Source: Basidiobolus meristosporus CBS 931.73 | Lineage: Eukaryota; Basidiobolomycota; Basidiobolomycetes; Basidiobolales; Basidiobolaceae | Reading direction: 5' to 3' | Assembly (NCBI GenBank): GCA_002104905.1 | Contig: MCFE01000273.1 | Span: forward strand, 41,927-105,926 | Length of the DNA stretch: 64,000 nt | Notes under the pieces: model-generated | The model's database searches: none | What the model saw: only the letters and a program-made list of their open reading frames with translations | What the model was told of the DNA's origin: nothing | Made by a program: the position numbers and the translations under genes | Shown here: positions 35,046-44,700 of the stretch, piece by piece | How the letters are laid out: every line of letters begins with the position of its first letter | How positions within the stretch are numbered: position 1 is the stretch's first letter

Positions 35046-35153
35046 TGTTATAAGAGTCTTGAAGATGTTGGAAGTGATTAGGAGAACAAGTAGAGTATGT
35101 GGTTTTTGCTTAGCAATTTATTGTATGAAAAGCAGTTTTGTACTTTTACAACT
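35046..35153 (-). repeat. Internally deleted 3' LTR of a Copia fragment
   Basis: It starts TGTTATAAGAGTC and ends TTTTACAAC next to the polypurine tract, but is only about 108 bp; roughly 240 bp from the middle of the family C LTR is missing. Confidence 0.75.
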
Positions 35154-36028
35154 CTCCCACTCAGCTAAATGTTCATACTGACTAGTCCTAATCTTGACCT
35201 AAGATATTCAAACTTGTCTCTAGCTAATGGTTTGGTAAATATATCAGCAATCATTTCATCTGTAGGACAGTAAACTAAGCTAACTAAGCTATTCTCTATA
35301 GCTTCACGTATGAAATGATGTCTAATATCTATGTGCTTGGTTCTAGCATGAAAAGTTGGACTTCTACCTAGTTGTATACATCCTTGGTTATCTTGAAATA
35401 AAGTAATAGGCGTTTTTTGACATAGGCCTAAATCTGTAAAAAGCTTTCTTGACCACATTGCTTCTTTTGTAGCTTCACAGGCTGCCATATACTCTGCCTC
35501 TGTGGTAGAAAGTGCTATGGTTGGTTGCTTTCTTGAGTTCCATGAAATTGCTCCCTTGCAGTAAAGAAAGGTGTATCCTGTGGTAGATCTTCTGTCTTCC
35601 AAATTTTGTCCCCAATCAGCATCAGAGTATCCCACAAGATTCTGTTCTGAATCCTTATAAGTGTATCTTAAGCAGATATCAGCAGTTCCTTTTAGGTATC
35701 TAAAAATCCGCTTAACTGCTGCAATATGATCAGATCCATAGTTCTGATTATGTTGGCTGACAACTCCCACTGAATATGAGATATCTGGATGTGTTCCAAG
35801 CATAATATACATCAGACTGCCAACCATAGATTGATAAGGAAAGTCAGGGCTTTCAGATGGCACCAAGCTTTCTTGATTTGGTTGAGTTTTGACCAAGCTA
35901 AGGTTTGTCTCCATTGGGGTAGCTGCTGGTTTACAGTCTTCCATTTGATACTTCTTTAGTGTATCTTAAATATACTTGGATTGGCTTAGGGTGATAGTCT
36001 GGGTACTTCTGTCTATGGAGAACTTAAT
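35154..36028 (-). pseudogene. Family C Copia 3' fragment (reverse transcriptase end and RNase H)
   Basis: A 259-residue open frame (35944-35165) begins within the end of reverse transcriptase (CKPAATPMETNL) and covers RNase H: YSDADWGQNLEDRRSTTGYT, ALSTTEAEYMAACEAT, HARTKHIDIRHHFI, TDEMIADIFTKPLA. It is close to 4055-4804 and 59113-59928. The element is cut at 36028, at the INRS-like part of the palm (TTCTGTCTATGGAGAACTTA). The 5' two thirds are absent, and paralogue-family upstream sequence follows at once. Confidence 0.9.
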
Positions 36029-36235
36029 GGCTGTCTGAGGTAGATGTATTGCACTGCCATTGATCTGACTTGGTTACCAGCATTATGATTTTGGTGAAGC
36101 ACAATAACCATGAAAATGGAATGTGTATGCTAGCCCTTAACGTAGGCTCGTAACTGCATTTTCAGGGTTGAATTTGGTGTTTCTTTGTAGTCACCACTAC
36201 AGCATACAAATACTATCAGAAGTGCTTGTTTATTG
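36029..36235 (-). repeat. Orphan copy of the upstream module of the ankyrin-like gene family
   Basis: GCCATTGATCTGACTTGGTT and the following words match 44518-44700, and more loosely 38957-39060, where they lie about 450-650 bp upstream of paralogues B and A. No paralogue follows here: the Copia fragment occupies the place of one. Confidence 0.65.
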
Positions 36236-36724
36236 AGTAGATGACCTCCCGCATATTATCTTGGAGGCTTTTTTCGCGCGACGTTGGCATCTTGAGGGCA
36301 ACGAGCGCGCAAGGCCACGAACATACTGCAACCGGTTGTCAAGGGTTGAGTGGTACATCGAAATATTTACCAAACACAAACATCTCGAAAAGAATTTGCT
36401 TTTGATTGCAAAGAGTGCCTAGAAGTACAAACGCACCATATGAAACTGATAAAGCCACAGGTGGATATCTCACAATTCTAGCTCTGCAAATCACTTCTAC
36501 TACTCCCTGGGTCGTAGCAAACAAGCAGTAGTTCAAATATGGCAATCATAAACAGAACATACGGTTGCGATCTCATGGTTTAGCATCTCACCACTTAACA
36601 ATCAGACACCATTTTCTACAAAAAGCTGTAAATACCTGATCAAGAAGTGAGCGTGAGTGTCCATTTGACTCATTGATATTGGTGCGATGTTGTTATTCTT
36701 GGATCATGATGAGGGATATGATGT
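36236..36724. other. No gene recognised; 3' flank of paralogue A
   Basis: I see nothing with family features. It shows no match to the 3' flanks of paralogues B-D that I could detect by eye. Confidence 0.35.
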
Positions 36725-38494
36725 TTAATCGTAGTCTGAATCAAACAGTAAGCATTGATTCACTTCCCTTATAGCCAGTTCCACTGTTGAGATCATTAAA
36801 TTGGGGTACTTGGACCAATACAAATGCCATGTCTGCGCAGAGTTGAGATCCAGGTGACATGTCTTTGAAATTCTACAGGAGAATCCGTCATACAAGGAAA
36901 CGGAAACTGGACTGTCAGGATGGCTTTCACGAGAATAATGGTTCTTACGATAAGGAAGCATATCCGATGTTAGGTGCATAAACTCCATGAAGATTCTCTT
37001 TTCACTTTGATGCGCATGCTCACAACTTCTTCTGATGTTCAGCGAATAAAGCTCCAGCACATGAATCTGGGTTCCCCAGTCCCACTCCACCAAAGTATCG
37101 CTGCTGTCTTCTATCACTAATCCTCTCTCTACAAGGCTTTGGACGAATTTCAGATCAAACCGCTGTAACACTGAGTTAAGATCGACTGGTTGAGAAATTC
37201 CCAATTCGAAGAGATACTCCACTAGCTCCGGCCGTTCACTTTGATACACATACGGATATTCCGTTTCAAGCTCTCTATCTCTTCTTTCAAATTTTTTTTT
37301 CGCTCTTCTCTGGGTGATGTTTCGCAAGACGCTCTTCTTCACCAAAGGGACCAATTTTCTGAGAAGTCGCAGATGTCCGCACTCAATCCCATACAAGATG
37401 TATTTCTTAACCAGGTGAACACTCGAGGTTACTTCGGCCAGGTCCACCAGAAATAACAATACATCTTCGGATTGCTGTCCAGCCCAACAAGAATAATGTC
37501 GCCGGTTCAAGCCTTCGTCTGATTCGGTGAACGTCATCAATAGCTCGAGATAGCACACAGGTGTCTGGTAGGGGCCCAGACGGTTCTGGGCTGTCTGAAT
37601 CCAACCTTTGTCTAACAAAGAGGAAATGGTATTACGTTGAGAAGCATACTCGTGCAAGGTCTTCACTACTGCAAGGTTGGGAATGTCTACGAAGAAATCG
37701 TACTCCACGTGTACATTATATGGCTCATTGAACAAGATCTCAAGAGTGCTAACATATCCCAACCTTGCGCACGCTCTAGCAATCATTATCAACACATTCA
37801 TCTCTGAGGCATAATGAAGCATCAGCTCTCGATATGTGGCTTCTGATCCTAAAGGGACTGCTATTAAGACTCTCAATAGCCGTATGGGATTTTGGCCACC
37901 GACAAGCTCCAAGGCGTCTGGGACGTTGTCATTCTGGATGCAAGCCTTGATGCGGTCTTCTATGCTTATTGTTGGTAGAATGTGCTGATTTCTCATATAC
38001 CAAATGTACATCTCGCTTGACGTTGAGATTCCAACAAGTAAACAGGCATGGATACACTGAGCCCAATGCTTTCCCTCTGGCATGGTGGGGTTTTCTTCGA
38101 ACAGGAATTCCAGCATATTTAGCTTTCCTTTCAAGAGGCAAAGAAGCTTGGCCGGTGTGTCGTACTCCTTGTAGCCTTCTCCGATGAGACTAGTCAAGTA
38201 GGACAGTACATCTAGGTCCCCATAGCACGCTGCACTTGCGAGTATGTAGTCTATTGGACAGACTATAGCAGTCAGAAGCCATCGGACGAGTGGCTTGTGG
38301 CCACTTTTGATAGCTTCCTCGAGAGCAAACCCCGCGCCACCCTGCTGGGTTACTAGGTCTTCAATTCGATTGCCAGGCTTTCCAAAGAACGCGAAATACA
38401 GAACTACGTCGCCGACATAGAACAGTATAGTTTCCTGTAACTCCTTCGGCAATGCACTTCTTAAAGCCTCAACCAACTCCGGAAAGTCGGACAT
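36725..38494 (-). CDS. Ankyrin-like family protein, paralogue A
   Basis: I do not recognise the family by name. The start is set at 38494, not the more upstream ATG at 38569, because MSDFPELVEALRSALPKELQ aligns with the starts of paralogues B-D and gives the same length as B (589 residues). Residues about 15-37 (LPKELQETILFYVGDVVLYF) look like the first helices of an F-box. Ankyrin-like helix pairs follow at about 55-77 (EEAIKSGHKPLLRWLL), 85-103, 115-133, 236-256 (ACARLGYVSTLEILF), 366-384 (GIECGHLRLLRKLVP), 417-433 (ERPELVEYLFELGI) and 443-460. No signal peptide or clear membrane segment is seen, so a cytoplasmic or nuclear protein is likely. It differs from B by a basic insert, RRAKKKFERRDRELE, near 396-410. 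A CCAAT box lies 75 bp upstream. Confidence 0.82.
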   Translation of the reverse strand: MSDFPELVEALRSALPKELQETILFYVGDVVLYFAFFGKPGNRIEDLVTQQGGAGFALEEAIKSGHKPLVRWLLTAIVCPIDYILASAACYGDLDVLSYLTSLIGEGYKEYDTPAKLLCLLKGKLNMLEFLFEENPTMPEGKHWAQCIHACLLVGISTSSEMYIWYMRNQHILPTISIEDRIKACIQNDNVPDALELVGGQNPIRLLRVLIAVPLGSEATYRELMLHYASEMNVLIMIARACARLGYVSTLEILFNEPYNVHVEYDFFVDIPNLAVVKTLHEYASQRNTISSLLDKGWIQTAQNRLGPYQTPVCYLELLMTFTESDEGLNRRHYSCWAGQQSEDVLLFLVDLAEVTSSVHLVKKYILYGIECGHLRLLRKLVPLVKKSVLRNITQRRAKKKFERRDRELETEYPYVYQSERPELVEYLFELGISQPVDLNSVLQRFDLKFVQSLVERGLVIEDSSDTLVEWDWGTQIHVLELYSLNIRRSCEHAHQSEKRIFMEFMHLTSDMLPYRKNHYSRESHPDSPVSVSLYDGFSCRISKTCHLDLNSAQTWHLYWSKYPNLMISTVELAIREVNQCLLFDSDYD

Positions 38495-38568
38495 GACAAG
38501 GCTTCGTTGTCCGAATAGGCAGCAGATTGGGTTAAATTCCAACATATGTACTACGCGCAATCTCTTCA

Positions 38569-38573
38569 ACCAA
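38569..38573 (-). promoter_or_regulatory. Conserved CCAAT-type box upstream of paralogue A
   Basis: CCAATAGGG on the plus strand (ATTGG in gene direction) lies 75 bp before the ATG. Matching boxes occur at 44135 (B), 49479 (C), 51705 (D, CCGAT) and next to the relic at 53892. A CBF/NF-Y-like site is an inference. Confidence 0.45.
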
Positions 38574-39260
38574 TAGGGCGTTTAGGAAATTTAAGTGAAG
38601 CTATGCTTACCCCACATCTAGATTCATAAACCGGACTGGTAAATCTGGCTTTGGATTAGGATACCGGATTTGTTAATGCGATAAATAACAATCAACCACC
38701 TGAAACCCCTCGTATCAACAATAAGTATGGAGGGTAGGAATTGGCATTGAAGTAACCGAAAATGGAGATCCAGACTCTGCAGATGTCCGTAAGTAGTTTA
38801 CTAAATGAATCTTTGAGGAATTCAAGAATATGGCACAGCAGGATCATAGCGAATCCTGCTGGGAGCACGATATTATATTACATTACTATCGAGTATGTTT
38901 CATCTCATTTAGTTTGCTTCATCACCGGATCAGTGGCTTCCTGAGGTGGGCGTATTCCATTGCCATTGATTTGACTTGATTGCCAGTGTTTTCACTTTGG
39001 TGGAGCGCAATAACCCCGAAAATGGAATGTATTAGTTTGCCCTTGACCTCAGCTCTTTATTGTATTTCTTGAAGATCGAGAATCCTTGTATTGGGGTAAA
39101 AAGCGTCTAACGTATCATTTCCATCCAATGTTGACATTTGAGGGTTATGCCTACCTAAAGACGCAAAGATACCGCAAGGAGTTGTAGTGGTGCACATAGT
39201 ATATTGAAACATCTACAAAGTCCAAGATTGTCAATGAGTATCTTCACCAATGTGAAATAG
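38574..39260. repeat. Upstream module of paralogue A
   Basis: About 38780-39060 is similar in word order to 44340-44700 and, in part, to 49620-49790: TTTCATCTCATTTAG, CACCGGATCAGTGGCTTCCT, GCCATTGATTTGACTTG, AAAATGGAATGTATTAG. So the duplicated unit extends about 570 bp upstream of the gene. Confidence 0.6.
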
Positions 39261-39524
39261 CTATGTACAAGTGCAGCTTTCATTTCGACAGGAAAGAGGC
39301 TTGGCCGTTATGTCATACTCCTGGTATTCATCTCTTATGAGACTAAAGAAGTAAGACGGTGCGCCTTGATTCTCATAATATACTACACTAGTGAGCAGGT
39401 AAACTATCCAATAACTTGAAACAGTCAAAACCCATACGAGCTGTGGCTTGTGGCCACTTTCTTTTATTTCTTTGAAAACAAACTCCTGCCCAGCGTAGGG
39501 GTTAATAAGTTTAGAAAGCATCAA
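39261..39524 (-). pseudogene. Relic of an ankyrin-like paralogue, N-terminal part
   Basis: The minus-strand frame reads FKEIKESGHKPQLVWVL, then SYWIVYLLTSVVYYE and SLIRDEYQEYDITAK, aligning with residues about 55-120 of the family (EEAIKSGHKPLLRWLL, YGDLDVLSYL, EYDTPAKLL). The rest of the gene is not present on either side. Confidence 0.8.
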
Positions 39525-39530
39525 GTAGCC

Positions 39531-40283
39531 TTTTCATGGCTCTGCAAATCAAACAACAAACTGTTAAATATCTTGCAGTACCACCAATATACATCAAATA
39601 AATTGCTACAACTAACATACAAAAGAAATATCCAAAAATATGTTCATCAACGTGGCCAACTGAATTGCAAAATTGACTTGCAAAAAAGTTCCAACTCAAA
39701 TTCTTCAAGTCATTGATTGGGAATTCTACTACAGTTTGAACTCCTGGCCATTAAAATATAACTCTACTAAGGCTCTCTACCAAGAAGGTCTAGTAAAGCA
39801 TGTCTATATCTGATGGAAAATCTCAAGTTTACACCTCTGCACTTTTTCCTATGGAATTCCTATTATTCAGTGTTATACCAACTCATATGGAGTAACTCTA
39901 ACTTAAAAGTATAGGGGAAACAATACAACTTATCTTTATGGTGTCTGAGCCTATTGATATGCAAAGTTATAGTTCTAAGCAAGCCACAAGTTTGGCTAGT
40001 ACTAAGCTGACCATAGCCAGATTCTAGTTGTAGTGTATTGCTTAAAGGGCTATTTATGGAGAATTTGTACTTCAGCATCTTTATACTTGTTGAGTAATAA
40101 TTAAGGACTAAGATAAGCCTTGATAGCACTATGGCTTTTTGTATAGCTTGCCAATAACAGCAACCACAGTTAGCAATGGGACAAGCATTATATACTTAGC
40201 TGATATAATGCCAGCTCAAGTGCAAATGTACAGTTGTACTAGTTATTGGAAATAAGATGAAAAAACACCAAGTTGCAAAGTAT
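39531..40283. other. No gene recognised
   Basis: AT-rich sequence without a convincing frame; I found no match to other parts of the window. Confidence 0.4.
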
Positions 40284-40742
40284 TGTTGTAAGAGTTTTGG
40301 AGATATTGGATGTGAGTGGGAGAACAAGTAAATTAATTCACTTGATGATTTATTGAATGTTGAAGTGGTACTTATACTTTCACACAGTTTTGGCAAAAAA
40401 ACATGCAGAGCATACTTAGGAAGGTCCCAAGCCCATGTGTGCAAGGTTTGGGGCTGCTTGGACCACTTTGGGAATTTGGAGCAAATTCCTTGTTGGGATT
40501 CACTCAGAAAATTTTCACCAAAGCATCAGATACTGACAAAATGTCAATCCTCAAAGTTGTCCAAGCAGCCCCAAACCTTGTACACATGCTCCTGAGACCT
40601 TCCTAAGCATATTCTACATGTTTGCTTTACCAAGACTGTGTAAAAGTATAAATATCACTTTTGCATTCAATAAATCATCAAGTGAAAACCATATAATATA
40701 CTTACTCTCTGAATCATTTCCAATATCTCCAAAATTCTTACA
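40284..40742. repeat. Two partial family C LTRs in inverted orientation
   Basis: 40284-40478 reads TGTTGTAAGAGTTTTGG onward as in the minus-strand elements. 40484-40742 is the reverse complement, ending CAATATCTCCAAAATTCTTA. The arms 40284-40475 and about 40555-40742 are complementary with drift, so a long imperfect hairpin is possible. Confidence 0.75.
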
Positions 40743-41024
40743 TCCCTATCAAGATGCACTCATATACAGAATCTGTACTAATGTAAGATTGGGAATATCC
40801 AGTGATAGCTCATACTTGATATATTTGCTACAAAACCTAGGAGTGAGCTGGATGAGACCTGGAGGTTCCAGCATGTACTTGCCGTAGTTAACACAAAACC
40901 TTGGTATTTTAGAACCAGCCATCTGTATTGTTTTGCAATAAATATACGGAAATCTCACAGATCTATGAGCTAACATAATCAACAACAGTAGTGTTACTGT
41001 AGACTGTTGTATGTTTTATGGTTA
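40743..41024. other. No gene recognised
   Basis: Short AT-rich spacer between LTR relics; nothing conserved is seen. Confidence 0.35.
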
Positions 41025-41358
41025 CATCTATATATTCACTTAACATAGTCACTTGGATCACTGCTTACAAATCTTAGAGTACTCAACCTAAACCTCTTAT
41101 TGTGATCTGCCTGGAATATTTACCAAAGTATCCAGTGCCCATAACATCAAATATTGATAAGTTGTCCAAATAGCATTAATCTTTGTCCACAGGTTCCTGG
41201 GGCCCTTCAGAATATATTCTACATGCTTGCTCTGCTGAGGCCATGTAAAAGTATAAATAGCACTTTTACATTCAATTAATCATCAAGTGAAGCCACACAA
41301 TTACCTGGGCTGCCTATCACCCCTCCCCAATATCTTCAAAAGCTTTTATAATACAGAA
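41025..41358 (+). repeat. Old family C LTR relic, opposite orientation
   Basis: CATGTAAAAGTATAAATAGC, ACTTTTACATTCAATTAATC and CCAATATCTTCAAAAGCTTT follow the order of a reverse-complemented family C LTR. The ends are eroded and no target duplication is visible. Confidence 0.65.
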
Positions 41359-41499
41359 AAGTGTGACAAGAAAGTAACCAAGTAGTCATTATTACAAAAT
41401 TACCTGATACCAACAGTATGTCATTATATAACCAGTAGAATTCCAATTTCCTCAGAGTCCAAATTTCAATAAATACAGTTCTGACCTTTTTCAGGGCAA

Positions 41500-41700
41500 G
41501 TTGACATGTGTTCTAGAAGGTGTGATGCCAGAGTAATCCTCATGCCAAATGTGGTAACAATCAGTACACTAACTCCAGGAATATTTACACTTGAAAAATA
41601 GACTGAAGAACACCAGTGGAACACTAGCAGAATATCCGAGGAATAATGATGAAATACCAGTAGAACGCCATATGGAATCCATCCTTGATATTTTTCATAG
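41500..41700. repeat. Dispersed repeat shared with 46360-46570
   Basis: CTCATGCCAAATGTGGTAAC and the following ATCAGTACACTAACTCCAGG resemble CTCATGCCAAATGTGGAAGT and ATCAGCACACTGATCCAAGG near 46408. No coding capacity is seen. Confidence 0.55.
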
Positions 41701-41774
41701 AGTATATCAAGTTGTACACCAATGACTGTTTAGCGCAAGCCTGGAGGTTGTAGAGGTATCCTAAAAGTGTTCTT

Positions 41775-42067
41775 CACATGGGAATGGGTCACACTCCTTT
41801 TGGTTTCCAAGTTGCAGGAAATCCCCATCACTGTCATCACTCACCAATCCTGTCTCCACCAAGTTCTGAATAAATTTCAGGTTAAACCGCCGCAGCAGTG
41901 GTAATAAGTTGGGTTGGTTGGGAAATTCCCAATCTAAAGAGATACTCGACTAGCTGCGGCCGTTCACGTTGATATGTGCATTGGGATATTTGGATTCCTG
42001 ACCCTACTTTCGACCATTGGCCAATTGGCTGTATTAGTGAAGTCCTGGAAGTAGCCGAGCTTTCCAA
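41775..42067 (-). pseudogene. Relic of an ankyrin-like paralogue, C-terminal part
   Basis: On the minus strand ERPQLVEYLFRLGISQPTQL matches the family at residues about 420-438 (ERPELVEYLFELGISQP). After a frameshift the next segment reads RRFNLKFIQNLVETGLVSDD-like sequence, as in paralogues C and D. The rest is absent. It lies just downstream (3') of paralogue B. Confidence 0.8.
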
Positions 42068-42271
42068 TGGAATTTATGCAACTCTGAGCCTTGAATTCAA
42101 CCTCGAGTATCTTTATCAGAGCTTAGGACAAATAATAGAGATATAACTGTCACAACTCGACGCACTATAATTCTCCGTATCTATACAATAAAGATACTCG
42201 GGAAGAAATTGAAGATGTCGAATTTGACAAGTATCGTTTTCCTCGAAAAATTATCATGGAAAAGAGCGCGT

Positions 42272-44041
42272 TTATTCGTGTTGTTGACGGAATAGTAATT
42301 GTTGATGTACTTCCCTAATAGACAAGTCAGCATTAGAATACAATATATTGGGGCATTTTGCCCAATATATATGACTTGTTTCTGCAGCGTGGGGAGTAAG
42401 TTTAAAGGCGGGTGCAAATCTAGTAGAGAATTCGGTACTAGTGGAAAAAGAAACTGAACTGGAACGGTGGCTCTCAAGGGGATAATAATTCTTTTCAAAT
42501 GGAAACACATCCCACGAAAAGCGGATCAGTTCCAAAAGATAGGCCTTTTCAGTTTGATGCGCGTGTTTAAAACTGCTAACAGTGTTCGCCAAATACGCTA
42601 ATCTCATATACTCCCTAGTTTCTGAGTTCCATCTCATCAACTCCAAACTCTCGTCTTCTATTACTAACCCTCTTTCTATAAGGACTTGAACGAACTTCAG
42701 ATCGAACCGCTGCATCAGTGGTCTGAGAAATGATGGCTGATATATTCCCATTTCGAAGAGATACTCTACGAGCTCCGGCCGTTCGCTTTGATATATATTA
42801 GGAAATTCCGTTTGAAGTTCCATTGCCAAATGGTTCATATCTTCTTCCACTATTCCTTGGCTGATGCTTCGCAAAACGCTCTTCTTGACCAAAGGGATCA
42901 ACACTCTAAGAAGTCGTAGATGCCCACATTCAATCCCATACAAGATGTATTTCTTTACTAAGCGAGCACTCGAGGTTACTTTGGCCAGGTCCACCAGAAA
43001 TAACAACACATCCTCGGATTGCTGTCCAGCCCAGCAACAATTACGTCGCTGTACTTTGCTTTCCTTGGATTTAGTGAAGACTTCTAATAGCTTCAGATAG
43101 CACTTGGGAGTCTGGTAGACACTCAGACGGTTCTTGACAATCTGGATCCAACCTTTGTTTAACAATGAGGAAATGGCATTCCGTTGAGATGCATACTTGT
43201 GCAAGATCTCCACTACTGCAAGGTTGGGAATGTCTACAAAGAAATCGTACTCCACGTGTACGTTATATGGCTCATTGAACAAGATCTCAAGAGTGTCAGC
43301 ATATCCCAACCTTGCACACGCACTAGCAATCAGTGTCAAAACATTCTCCTCTGAAGCATAATGATGCATCAATTCTCGATATGTGGCTTCTGATCCTAAA
43401 GGGATTGCAATTAAGACTCTCAATAGCCGTATGGGATTTTGGCCACCGATAAGCTCCAAGGCGTCTGGAACGTTGTCATTCTGGATGCAAGCCTTGATGC
43501 GGTCTTCTATGCTTATTGTTGGCAGAATGTGTTGATTTCTCATATACCAAATGTACATTTCGCTTGATGTTGAGATTCCAATATGTAAGCAGTTGTAACT
43601 ATACTCGGTTAAACCCTCCCCTTCACTAAAAGTGGGGTTTCTTTGGAACAAGTGCTCCAAAAAGTGCACTTTTCCCTTCAATAGGCAGAGTAGCTTGGCC
43701 GGTGTATCGTGCTCCTTGTAGTCTTCTCCGATGAGATTAATCAAGTAGAACAGTACATCTAGGTCTCCATAGCACACCGCACAGGTGAGCAGGTAGTCTA
43801 TTGGAAAGCTTACAGCAGTTAGGAGCCACAGCAGTAGCTTCTTGTGGCCACTTTTGATAGCTTCCTCCAGAGCAAACCCCGCCCCGCCCTGGTGAGTTAC
43901 TAGCAGCCCAAAGCGAGAGCTATGTTTTTCGAAGAAGTTGAAATATAGGACTACGTCGCCAACATAGAAAAGAATAGTTTCCTGTATTTCCTCCGCTAAT
44001 GTGTATCTTATGGCCTTCACCAAGTCCGGAAATTTGGTCAT
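42272..44041 (-). CDS. Ankyrin-like family protein, paralogue B
   Basis: 589 residues, the same length as A. N-terminal MTKFPDLVKAIRYTLAEEIQ is followed by ETILFYVGDVVLYFNFFEKH. The ankyrin-like units of A are all present: EEAIKSGHKKLLLWLL, DLDVLFYLINLIGE, ACARLGYADTLEILF, ECGHLRLLRVLIPL, ERPELVEYLFEMGI. Residues about 155-225 are almost identical to A (two conservative changes), whereas residues 130-153 differ strongly (QRNPTFSEGEGLTEYSYNC against EENPTMPEGKHWAQCIHAC). This looks like local gene conversion. No transmembrane or signal sequence is evident. A CCAAT box lies about 94-98 bp upstream and the shared upstream module at 44340-44700. Function unknown. Confidence 0.82.
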   Translation of the reverse strand: MTKFPDLVKAIRYTLAEEIQETILFYVGDVVLYFNFFEKHSSRFGLLVTHQGGAGFALEEAIKSGHKKLLLWLLTAVSFPIDYLLTCAVCYGDLDVLFYLINLIGEDYKEHDTPAKLLCLLKGKVHFLEHLFQRNPTFSEGEGLTEYSYNCLHIGISTSSEMYIWYMRNQHILPTISIEDRIKACIQNDNVPDALELIGGQNPIRLLRVLIAIPLGSEATYRELMHHYASEENVLTLIASACARLGYADTLEILFNEPYNVHVEYDFFVDIPNLAVVEILHKYASQRNAISSLLNKGWIQIVKNRLSVYQTPKCYLKLLEVFTKSKESKVQRRNCCWAGQQSEDVLLFLVDLAKVTSSARLVKKYILYGIECGHLRLLRVLIPLVKKSVLRSISQGIVEEDMNHLAMELQTEFPNIYQSERPELVEYLFEMGIYQPSFLRPLMQRFDLKFVQVLIERGLVIEDESLELMRWNSETREYMRLAYLANTVSSFKHAHQTEKAYLLELIRFSWDVFPFEKNYYPLESHRSSSVSFSTSTEFSTRFAPAFKLTPHAAETSHIYWAKCPNILYSNADLSIREVHQQLLFRQQHE

Positions 44042-44700
44042 GATAAGCTAGTCCAGACTTCCTTGTCCGAATAGTCAGTAGCAGCAGCTATGAGGGTTAA
44101 ATACCAAGCTGTACCCCAAATGCAATCCTGTAGACCAATAGGGCATCACGGGAATTTAGATGAAACAATGCTTTCTTTACATCTAGATTAATAACTTGAC
44201 TGATCATTTGCCATCAGCTTATAATCCTGAATTTGACATTACAAAATCGTAAGGCAGCTGGTCACTTGTAACTTCTAATACCACTAGTACATATGGATGA
44301 TAGGAATAGCATAGTAGAAGCCGAAAATGTCGATCAAGATTTACAGATTTTATGTGATGTTTGCCGGGCAAATTGCTGCGGTAAGTAAGAATATAGCACT
44401 ATAGTAGCCTACCAATTCCTGTTGGGATCATGTGACTTTGTTACAATATATCAAGTGTATTTCATCTAATTTAGCTCACCTTATCTCCGGATTAATGGCT
44501 GCCTGCGACAGGTGAATTGTACTGCCATTGATCTGACTTGGTTACCAGCATTATGATTTTGGATGAGCACATAACCATAAAAATGCGACTCGTTTGTTGG
44601 CCCTTTACATAGGCTGGTAACTGCATTTTTAGTGCCAAACTGGGTGTTTCTGTGTGGCCACTACCGCAACATACCAATACTGTCACAATGTTTTGTATTT
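44042..44700 (-). promoter_or_regulatory. Upstream region of paralogue B with the family module
   Basis: CCAATAGGGCATCACGGGAA lies at 44135-44154. The module at 44490-44690 (GCCATTGATCTGACTTGGTT, TACCAGCATTATGATTTTGG) is the best match to the orphan copy at 36029-36235. Confidence 0.5.

Noticed and set aside
38495-38569. Upstream ATG extension of paralogue A (25 residues)
   Set aside because: The extra residues have no match in the other paralogues and would overlap the conserved promoter box.
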